The position numbers and the translations under genes were made by a program. From Kocuria carniphila (GTDB lineage Bacteria > Actinomycetota > Actinomycetes > Actinomycetales > Micrococcaceae), in assembly GCF_004136555.1 (NCBI RefSeq), contig NZ_NOIT01000004.1, positions 164,261 through 228,260 of the forward strand: a stretch of DNA of 64,000 bases, given 5' to 3'. Every line of letters begins with the position of its first letter. The stretch's first letter is position 1. Of this stretch, positions 58,035 through 64,000 are shown piece after piece. The notes beneath the pieces are model-generated. The model was not told the origin of the DNA. It saw nothing but the letters and a program-made list of their open reading frames with translations, and did no database searches.

Positions 58035-58063
58035 CTCGAGTCAGTAGAGCATGCCGAAGACGA

Positions 58064-58549
58064 CTAAGGCCGCTTGCCTTTGTTCCTCAACGGGCGGATC
58101 GATCCTCGTAGGCGCAGATTCACCACGTTGATACGTCGGAAAGAAATCGCGATGTCCGTGTCCAACTCGGCGCGGAGCCCTAGATCCACGGGCAGCGCCC
58201 GCTGAGTGCTTCCTGTAGAGCGCGATGGAGTCTCCCGGCCAGCCAATTCGTACGAGATAATATTGCCTTCGCCGGTGAGCCGGATGAAGTACTGCTCTGC
58301 CATAACCGCCGGGTCGCCAGTTGATGCTCTGGTCTCTGCAACGATGAGCCAACCGCCGTCGTTGGTGCGCTGAAGCTCAACAATCTTGCCCGCCTCATGA
58401 CCGGTGGTTTGCCCCACCTCTTGGACCGCCCGCGAGATCGCCTCAGGAATATTCGATCGGCTCGACCTTCTCGGGCCCGCTGCGTGCTGGGAAGATTTTC
58501 GGCGGACTTTCTTCAGGCCGGGACGCCATTTGCGTCGGTGTTTGGCCAT
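58064..58549 (-). CDS. Orphan GvpO-like gas vesicle protein
   Basis: A 161-residue protein. The N-terminus is basic (MAKHRRKWRPGLKKVRRKSS). The middle (about 36-110) fits GvpO: ISRAVQEVGQTTGHEAGKIV, NDGGWLIVAET and AEQYFIRLTGEGNIISYELA. GvpO is an essential minor gas vesicle protein in haloarchaea and occurs in actinobacterial gvp clusters. No other gvp gene is seen here, and the C-terminal 45 residues are unlike it. The assignment rests on pattern recall and needs a profile search. Confidence 0.5.
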   Translation of the reverse strand: MAKHRRKWRPGLKKVRRKSSQHAAGPRRSSRSNIPEAISRAVQEVGQTTGHEAGKIVELQRTNDGGWLIVAETRASTGDPAVMAEQYFIRLTGEGNIISYELAGRETPSRSTGSTQRALPVDLGLRAELDTDIAISFRRINVVNLRLRGSIRPLRNKGKRP

Positions 58550-58727
58550 TTCTGCAGGTCTCCTTGTGCGCTACGCGGGGGTGCACCGCACGTCGTGCGT
58601 CGTACTCGATGGCAGGCTGATTGCCCGCTCGTTCACTCTCGAATGTCTACGACTATCAGACCACGATGGTGGAGGCTCCACCAGGAGGGTGTGCGTCTCA
58701 AGCAGCCTGGGTGAACACGGTTCTCCG

Positions 58728-59177
58728 TCATTCAGTCCCATCGATGAGCTGTTCAACTTCATCAGCCAGGTCCTGTGGTGTCCGGGTACCGTCGAGTTCA
58801 ATCGTTGCTCCTCTACGCAAGAGCGGTTCAACCGTTTCCACATAGTGCCGAATTTCAGCTTGTTGCGACACTGATTGGCCATAGGGGTTGCTCCTGCGGG
58901 TCCGTACCCGCTCCAAAAGAATGTCCAGCGGTGCGCTCAAAAGAATTACATGGTCAAAACGATTGTAGAAATTGACCTGGTTCTCCACAGTTCCAGACAC
59001 CACCACATTGTGCGGTTCTGCCAAAAGACGCGGCACCCGCTCTTCGTCCCACGATCCGTCTGGAAGTGTCCAACCGTCGTAGTCGGTATCGACCGTATCG
59101 TGCCCCCGACGCCGCAGCTCCTCCAGAAGAGTCGACTTGCCAGCCCCGGACATGCCGGTCACCAGAATCCGTGTCAT
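58728..59177 (-). CDS. AAA/shikimate-kinase-like P-loop nucleotide kinase
   Basis: A 149-residue P-loop protein. The Walker A is ILVTGMSGAGKSTLLEEL, followed by DTVDTDYDGWTL and VVSGTVENQVNFYNRFDHVI; a lid-like RVRTRRSNPYG segment carries arginines. It is close to the short AAA or shikimate kinase-like proteins of unknown substrate. It stands alone; the 178-base gap to the GvpO-like gene holds nothing I can name. Confidence 0.82.
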   Translation of the reverse strand: MTRILVTGMSGAGKSTLLEELRRRGHDTVDTDYDGWTLPDGSWDEERVPRLLAEPHNVVVSGTVENQVNFYNRFDHVILLSAPLDILLERVRTRRSNPYGQSVSQQAEIRHYVETVEPLLRRGATIELDGTRTPQDLADEVEQLIDGTE

Positions 59178-59291
59178 TCACCCACAATAAGTCGAACCCA
59201 CCAGTCTCTCGGCCTGGCCATGGACCGCACTTCGTTCACGACGACGCCGACGTCGCGCTGCCGCCTCTCCACGGAGCCCTGACTTTTTCGT

Positions 59292-59903
59292 TCAGTGCAG
59301 CGAACGGTCCGCCTCGCCGACGCTCCAGCGGCAGAACGGAACCTCGAGTCCGCTGCGAGTCGGCGCGCACACGAATGGCCCTGCAGTGACGCCTTCCCAT
59401 GCGTCAAAGGGCGCAACGCGAACAAGCTTCCAGGGTCCTTCCGAGCAGCGAGCGCGGACGGTGAGAGCGTCGTCGGCCCAACTGATCCGCATGGTCACCG
59501 GTCGGCCAGACCAGCCCGGAACGGGCGTAGCCGACCGATCGGAACGACCATCCGTGACCACGGCACCGATATGAGGAGTGCCATCGGTGAATTCGATTCC
59601 CGCTTTGACCCAATGTTCCGCGGAGACCCGAACGAAAATACCTGCCTGGTCGAACTGCTCCTCGAACGGAGTGCCGAACTCGACCTCCATGGAAGTCCCG
59701 GAAATAAAGCTCACCAGCAGAGCATGTTCGGTGTCATGAACAAAGCCGTACGAAGTGTGCCGCCAAGCGTCGGAGCCTTCCGCTGCCATTACATAAAGCG
59801 TCCCGTCCTCGGACACTCTGGTCGACACCGGCCGATTCGACCAACGTCCAGCATCCCAAGGAATATCCCTCGAAGCGGATTGCGTGGGTATGACGTCACT
59901 CAT
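59292..59903 (-). CDS. DUF1349 family protein
   Basis: A 203-residue beta-sandwich protein of the DUF1349 group (regulation of enolase 1-like, concanavalin-like fold). Family segments are SYGFVHDTEHALLVSFISG, DQAGIFVRVSAEHWVKAGIE and GPFVCAPTRSGLEVPF. I start at ATG 59903; the frame from 59942 overlaps the divergent promoter. It is cytoplasmic, role unknown. Confidence 0.87.
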   Translation of the reverse strand: MSDVIPTQSASRDIPWDAGRWSNRPVSTRVSEDGTLYVMAAEGSDAWRHTSYGFVHDTEHALLVSFISGTSMEVEFGTPFEEQFDQAGIFVRVSAEHWVKAGIEFTDGTPHIGAVVTDGRSDRSATPVPGWSGRPVTMRISWADDALTVRARCSEGPWKLVRVAPFDAWEGVTAGPFVCAPTRSGLEVPFCRWSVGEADRSLH

Positions 59904-60014
59904 GCAATTGACCGTACCCCGTCCATTGGTACGGTCGATCATCTGAAGTAATACGTAGCTTCATCGGGGGCGGTGCCCGGAGGAAGCCACAAGAAGTTCC
60001 GCCGAATTTGAGGG

Positions 60015-60515
60015 ATGGACCTAATGACCGAACGGGCAACAAAAATCATGCGTGACATCCACCGCGCTGAGTTGGACGGCCAGGAGATTCGTCCGCACCT
60101 CACGGAGCTATTGGCGCACCTTGGGGAGGGTGTGGAAGTTCGCCCACCGATCCGCGTTGATGACGGGTTAAACCTCTCTATCGGGGCCCGCACATTCGTG
60201 AACTTCAATCTCACCGCCCTCGACATGGCACCCATTAGCATCGGTGCCGACTGCCAGATCGGTCCGAACGTCCAACTTCTGACGCCGGTTCATCCCATTG
60301 CCGCAGAACCTCGACGTGCTAAAGAAGAGACGGCAGAACCCATCACCATCCATGACAACGTGTGGCTCGGCGGCGGAGTAATCGTCTGCCCCGGAGTCAC
60401 GATCGGGGAGAACTCCGTGATTGGCGCGGGTGCTGTGGTTACATGTGACATACCGGCCAACAGCGTGGCCGTCGGCAATCCGGCACGAGTCATTCGGGAA
60501 GTTCCGGAGTACTGA
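60015..60515 (+). CDS. Maltose/galactoside O-acetyltransferase-like hexapeptide protein
   Basis: A 166-residue left-handed beta-helix acetyltransferase. The sugar-acetyltransferase segment is FVNFNLTALDMAPISIGADC; the active-site His lies in LLTPVHPIAAEPRR; the repeats end IGENSVIGAGAVVTCDIPAN then VAVGNPARVIRE. It moves acetyl groups from CoA to sugars. At 166 residues it is shorter than LacA (about 200) at the N-terminus. Confidence 0.87.
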   Translation: MDLMTERATKIMRDIHRAELDGQEIRPHLTELLAHLGEGVEVRPPIRVDDGLNLSIGARTFVNFNLTALDMAPISIGADCQIGPNVQLLTPVHPIAAEPRRAKEETAEPITIHDNVWLGGGVIVCPGVTIGENSVIGAGAVVTCDIPANSVAVGNPARVIREVPEY

Positions 60516-60539
60516 CGTCCCATCCCATTGTTCGAGCAG

Positions 60540-61286
60540 TTAGTTAGCAAGCGGGGCCGTTGGCATCTCCCCTGGCAACCAAATCCACCCCTCTCGCTTG
60601 GTTTTCTCTGCAAGGCCTATCGGAGGCGGTTCACAGCGGCCCCTCTCTACTTCCCTAGCTACTAGAGCTGCGATGACCGCGTCCAACGCATTGTCGTCAG
60701 CCGCGCAGAGATCTCGGTGCCCATTCCAGTCCAGCCACGGAAGCTTTTCGGATACCGAGTCCACCAGTTCCGATCGCTGTGCCGAATTCTTCGCCCCTTT
60801 GTAACCGCGGTAGGGCAAACCCCAGCACTTCAACGCCGCAGCCGGATAAACCTCGCACACCACGCCCGCGCCATCCCGACATACATTCGTCCCCAAGTCC
60901 CGAAGTCTCACCTCAATCCCCGCCCACCGCAACGCGGGATAGGCAATCCGATCCGTTGAAACGCTCAGCGGGGTCAGCCCCGTTCGCTGATGCACAGCTT
61001 TATCCGTAGCTCGCAGCGCCAGGTCCCGCCGCCATTCCGAGCCTGTACTAGCCGGGGCCTCAAGTGTCCCCCTCGCTTGCGCCTCAATGACGCTTACGAA
61101 ATCCTCGGGCCAACCGAACGGAACATCGACACCTGCACGCTCAGCCGTACTGATGGCATCAATCAGGTCCTCGTCGGTCGCGCCTATTCGAACCAAGTCG
61201 ACGACGACGCTCCCGGCACCTTCCCGAAGCACCGCAAGACCCGTGCGCTTCACGTCAGCGGCCAGGTCGATTCCAATGAAGGTCAT
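60540..61286 (-). CDS. DUF429 family protein
   Basis: A 248-residue protein of DUF429, an RNase H-like fold. It starts MTFIGIDLAADVKRTGLAVL, with the first Asp of the fold; AERAGVDVPFGWPEDF and CAADDNALDAVIAALVARE bring further acids. A nuclease-like activity is possible but not shown. The start at 61286 is set by that conserved beginning; upstream sequence belongs to the IS481 copy, whose left end lies 25 bases away. Confidence 0.87.
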   Translation of the reverse strand: MTFIGIDLAADVKRTGLAVLREGAGSVVVDLVRIGATDEDLIDAISTAERAGVDVPFGWPEDFVSVIEAQARGTLEAPASTGSEWRRDLALRATDKAVHQRTGLTPLSVSTDRIAYPALRWAGIEVRLRDLGTNVCRDGAGVVCEVYPAAALKCWGLPYRGYKGAKNSAQRSELVDSVSEKLPWLDWNGHRDLCAADDNALDAVIAALVAREVERGRCEPPPIGLAEKTKREGWIWLPGEMPTAPLAN

Positions 61287-61310
61287 AGTGCCAACGTAGC
61301 CGCCACTAGG

Positions 61311-62438
61311 TGTTGCGGGGCATGAGGTTCTTGTCAGGGGTGTGTTGGTGAGGTGAGGAACGGGTTCCTTGCCCAGGATGGAAGTTGCTACAGCGACCGT
61401 CCGAGACGAAAGAGCCCGTTCATGACCCGCCGTAATGCACCCTTGACCCCTACCGGCCGGCTGCGCATGGTGTTGGGCCACCTCGATGACGGGATCCCCA
61501 AGGCCCACGTGGCCGCCGAGTTCCGGGTCTCGCGCCCCACCGTGAGCACCTGGGTGACCCGCTATCTGGCCGAAGGTGAGCAGGGTCTAACCGATCGCCC
61601 CTCGACCCCGGCCACCTCCCCGGCCCAGATACCACCGCAAGTGGTGGAACGCATAGAAGCCCTGCAGCGGGGGCGCAAGTGGTCCGCGCGCCGGATCTGG
61701 CACCACCTGGCCGCCGGCGGCTACGACCACGACCCCGCCCAGGACCCGGGGCTCTTCCACGCTCCGGTGATCATCGCCCTACGCACCGTGGGCCGGTGGC
61801 TGGCCCGGCTGGGGATCTCCCGGCTGCGGGATCTCACCCCCGACGGGGACAACGCCCGAAGCGCCCCGGCCAGGATTCGGGCGTACTGGCCCGGGCATAT
61901 GATCCACCTGGATGTGAAAAAGGTCGGCAAGATCCCCGACGGCGGCGGGTGGCGCACCCACGGCCGCGGCACCACCAAGGCGAAGGCGGCCAAGCGCGGA
62001 CCCGGGGCCAGGGTCGGCTACACCTACCTGCACTCGGCCGTGGACGGCTTCTCCCGTCTGGCCTACACCGAAGCCCTCGACGACGAGAAAGCGGTGACCA
62101 CGATCGGGTTCTTCGCCCGGGCCAGAACCTTCTTCGCCGCCCACGGGATCCACAGGATCCACCGGGTCGTGACGGATAACGGGGCCAACTACCGAGCCCG
62201 GGACTTCACCCGCACCGTGAAAGCCCTGGCCTCCCGCCACCAGCGGATCCGTGCCTACACGCCGCGGCACAACGGGAAGGTCGAACGCTACAACCGGCTA
62301 CTGGTCGATGAGGTGCTCTATACCCGCACCTACACCAGCGAACACGCCCGACGCACCGCGGTGGCGGTCTGGGTCAATCACTACAATTACCACCGACCCC
62401 ATACCGCCTGCGGCGAGCAGCCCCCGGCCTCACACTGA
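61311..62438 (+). mobile_element. IS481-family element, right end missing
   Basis: The left end probably begins TGTTGCGGGGCATGAGG at 61311, a usual IS481 beginning. The transposase gene follows, but the matching right end (ending CCCCGCAACA) is not found after 62438. In related elements that end also encodes the last residues of the transposase, which are missing here. The copy seems cut by about 40 bases and is probably immobile. Confidence 0.75.
61422..62438 (+). CDS. IS481-family transposase, C-terminus truncated
   Basis: A 338-residue DDE transposase. The N-terminal HTH is HVAAEFRVSRPTVSTWVTRY. The rve catalytic core shows IHLDVKKVGKIPDGGGW (first Asp), VVTDNGANYRARDF (second Asp) and HNGKVERYNRLLVDEVLY (Glu). 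It ends at HYNYHRPHTACGEQPPASH, where intact members continue about a dozen residues. The catalytic core is whole, so it may still act on another copy's ends. Confidence 0.9.
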   Translation: MTRRNAPLTPTGRLRMVLGHLDDGIPKAHVAAEFRVSRPTVSTWVTRYLAEGEQGLTDRPSTPATSPAQIPPQVVERIEALQRGRKWSARRIWHHLAAGGYDHDPAQDPGLFHAPVIIALRTVGRWLARLGISRLRDLTPDGDNARSAPARIRAYWPGHMIHLDVKKVGKIPDGGGWRTHGRGTTKAKAAKRGPGARVGYTYLHSAVDGFSRLAYTEALDDEKAVTTIGFFARARTFFAAHGIHRIHRVVTDNGANYRARDFTRTVKALASRHQRIRAYTPRHNGKVERYNRLLVDEVLYTRTYTSEHARRTAVAVWVNHYNYHRPHTACGEQPPASH

Positions 62439-63065
62439 ATCGGCCCGGGTTTGATGCCGCTGCTGTTTGAGTCCGGAAGGATGGGCAGCATGCCGAAGGC
62501 GGTGCCGGTAATGGTCTGCGCTCCGTCCGGGTCGTCGGCCGCCGGCGAACCACGGAGGTCCAGGGCAGGCAGCGGGGTCGTTCCTGTGCCGGCATCGTAG
62601 CGCGGGCGCGCCGGGGTCAGCGCAACCAGAAATCGGTGCGGGCCTTTGGAATCTAGCCCACGCCATCTACACATGCGGCAAGAAAAACGGGACTGCCGCA
62701 CGATCAGGTCAAGATGCCACCTATCCATGCGGCAGTCCCGAAATGCGCCCGAAATCGATCGTGACTTGCAGCTTTACACGTTGAATCTAAACTCGACCGC
62801 GTTCCGTAGCCGAATAACCTTCGAGCAAGCGTCTCCTGGCGGATCGTGCCCGGCCCCACCTATGTGCCAACCTTGCCCCGGCGGCGATCACGTGAAGCCG
62901 GACTCTACGGGCTCGTCGATCCAGTACCGGGCCGAGTGCTGCCAGCCTTTGCGCGTCTTCGGCGCAGGAGAGGCCGCTAGGGCTAGGATCTTCAATCAAG
63001 CTGTAGCTTCACACAGCCGCCGCATCACCCCGATCCCTCAACATTCGTTTGGAGGTATCAGACAC
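62439..63065. other. Gene-poor region with possible remnants between IS481 and the last gene
   Basis: These 627 bases have no gene I accept. On the minus strand 62888-62990 ends like a true protein, KGWQHSARYWIDEPVESGFT then TGA, without a start. Another minus-strand open stretch (62442-62640) also has protein-like composition but no known family. Both may be tails of genes lost when the IS481 copy was cut. Confidence 0.35.
62688..62740. repeat. 13-bp perfect inverted repeat downstream of the IS481 remnant
   Basis: CGGGACTGCCGCA (62688-62700) and its exact complement (62728-62740) are 27 bases apart; a third TGCGGCA lies at 62674-62680. It could be the end of a lost mobile element or a hairpin for transcription control. 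Confidence 0.45.
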
Positions 63066-63905
63066 ATGAGTGCACTAACCACACCGTTTTCCAATCCAAT
63101 TTGGCAAGGGCTCGCCCGCGAGACAGATCTAGCCGCACAACTCATTCACTCGGGCGCAAACGAGATCGGCCGCGCCGACTATGCAAACCAAGGAAGATAT
63201 ACCGCAGCTCAGTTTGGATTCTCAAATGGACTAGAAAGACTCGGGAAGCTCATCCTCACTTGTGATCACCTCCTGTCCCATGGCCGACCCCTGAATGATA
63301 AGCAACTTCGCTTAAAAGGTCACTCGATTTCGGATATCTCCGACGAGGTTGCGAGAGTCGGAGACAGGAGAGGGCTAGAGCTCAGATACGAGCGACCGGC
63401 AAGTCCTATAGCAGCCGGTACATTAGCTAGTTTCGACGATTTTGCGTCCGCCAGCCGTGGCCGCTACGCCAACCACGCTTCCTTGACGGGGAATCGGTCA
63501 CCTCACGAACCCACCGCGCACTGGTGGGACACGGTTTGCGAGCCAATACTTGACGAGCACTTTCGTGGCACAAAACGAGAGGAGCGCGCCCGCGCAAAAT
63601 CACGACAAGTCGGGGCCATTCTCGCCGACTTCAGCGTTACGATCCATTTCCACGAGGACGGCTCGTTAGTTACTGACCCGACTCAGGCGAGTTTCATGAC
63701 CCACGAGCGCCAGATAACTCAGAAGTGGGGTCGGTTTTACTCTCTCAGCCATGCTCGATGGATGAGTGAAATTTTTACAGAACTGACATATTTTGCTGGA
63801 TATACTGCGGGTACCGAGTACCTATTCGGCCATCATGAGCGACTACAGTCTCTCAGAGTGCCCGACACATATCTGAAGAACAGAAAAACCTGGCCTCTTC
63901 AGTAA
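63066..63905 (+). CDS. Unrecognised protein in an IS-bounded, AT-richer segment (279 aa)
   Basis: A 279-residue protein starting at ATG 63066 behind GGAGGT. The N-terminal half is helical (ETDLAAQLIHSGANEIGRAD), then DHLLSHGRPLNDKQLRLKGH; a long middle is rich in Arg, Asp and Ser; the C-terminal part includes SHARWMSEIFTELTYFAGYT. There is no signal peptide or sure membrane helix, and I recognise no domain. Codon use is visibly less GC-rich than the neighbouring genes, a sign of transfer. It sits between a broken IS481 and an ISL3 end, the kind of place where defence or other accessory genes lie, but I claim no function. Confidence 0.7.
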   Translation: MSALTTPFSNPIWQGLARETDLAAQLIHSGANEIGRADYANQGRYTAAQFGFSNGLERLGKLILTCDHLLSHGRPLNDKQLRLKGHSISDISDEVARVGDRRGLELRYERPASPIAAGTLASFDDFASASRGRYANHASLTGNRSPHEPTAHWWDTVCEPILDEHFRGTKREERARAKSRQVGAILADFSVTIHFHEDGSLVTDPTQASFMTHERQITQKWGRFYSLSHARWMSEIFTELTYFAGYTAGTEYLFGHHERLQSLRVPDTYLKNRKTWPLQ

Positions 63906-63923
63906 GAGGAACTGAGGATTTCG

Positions 63924-64000
63924 GGCCCTTCACAGATGAGCATGGGTAGCCGGGTGCGTGGGGGCGTTTCGGAGCGCGTGTTGTGGGGTCTGGGTAGAGG
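63924..64000 (+). mobile_element. Left end of a second, diverged ISL3-family copy
   Basis: The last 77 bases match the left end of the ISL3 copy at 49804, starting GGCCCTTCAC, with 7 differences counted over 77 bases. The element continues outside the window. It lies 19 bases after the stop of the 279-aa gene and has the same orientation as the first copy. Confidence 0.88.

Noticed and set aside
1..64000. CRISPR array
   Set aside because: I saw no series of regularly spaced 24-40 bp repeats on either strand, and no cas genes.
49804..64000. A recent composite transposon made by two identical ISL3 copies
   Set aside because: The two left ends differ at 7 of 77 positions, and the first copy has its own perfect 8-bp duplication, so it inserted alone.

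Overview
The window is a high-GC actinobacterial chromosome segment. Several gene families point to the order Micrococcales, with a Micrococcaceae-like set: a protein of the SCO1664 family, a histidine phosphatase of the MSMEG_4193 type, DUF3072, a Vms1/Rv2629-like factor, a type III polyketide synthase, and actinobacterial IS481 and ISL3 elements. Genus is not assigned; I had only the sequence.

Layout. (a) 1-2.97 kb: the end of an integrated element, read leftwards. It has a large serine recombinase, three tiny translationally coupled genes and an HUH rolling-circle-type replication initiator cut by the window edge. It abuts, and appears to have cut, a secreted FG-GAP repeat gene (2.9-4.2 kb). 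(b) 4.5-14.3 kb: ordinary chromosomal genes: a Tat-exported PhoD phosphatase, a GNAT acetyltransferase, an esterase, a slipin, an XRE regulator/membrane protein pair with a strong dyad operator, a Mug-type glycosylase, an EamA exporter, a TspO-like protein and an alpha/beta hydrolase. (c) 14.4-25 kb: a complete selenocysteine locus. It holds selB, selA and the tRNA-Sec gene on the minus strand, with selD divergent. Next to it lies the formate dehydrogenase operon that needs it: fdhA with an in-frame UGA and a SECIS-like hairpin, the iron-sulfur subunit, and an NrfD-type membrane anchor. (d) 25-33 kb: a VOC protein, SCO1664/MSMEG_4193, a MoxR AAA ATPase with its VWA partner, a Vms1/Rv2629-like factor and a nitroreductase. 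(e) 33-39 kb: minus-strand genes for a type III polyketide synthase, a methyltransferase, a disulfide oxidoreductase and a multicopper oxidase. (f) 39-49.8 kb: mixed metabolic and stress genes: Cu/Zn SOD lipoprotein, PCMT, an endonuclease III-like protein, a flavin dehydrogenase, a glycerophosphodiesterase, a VapBC pair and a zinc-poor alcohol dehydrogenase. (g) 49.8-64 kb: an accessory stretch bounded by two ISL3-family ends. It carries a rifamycin ADP-ribosyltransferase (arr), dodecin, an RCC1-like propeller, two DNA-repair glycosylases, a MazEF pair, a lone GvpO-like protein, a truncated IS481 copy and an unrecognised AT-richer gene.

How the genes work together. SelD makes selenophosphate, SelA converts seryl-tRNA-Sec to selenocysteyl-tRNA-Sec, and SelB delivers it at the UGA codon of fdhA. 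FdhA, FdhB and NrfD would then pass electrons from formate to the membrane quinone pool. Several gene remnants (a VapC tail, a RibD/DHFR-like half gene, a methyltransferase tail, a cut FG-GAP gene and a cut IS481) show that parts of the region are being remodelled. Many gene ends carry long perfect GC-rich hairpins, mostly without a U-tract.
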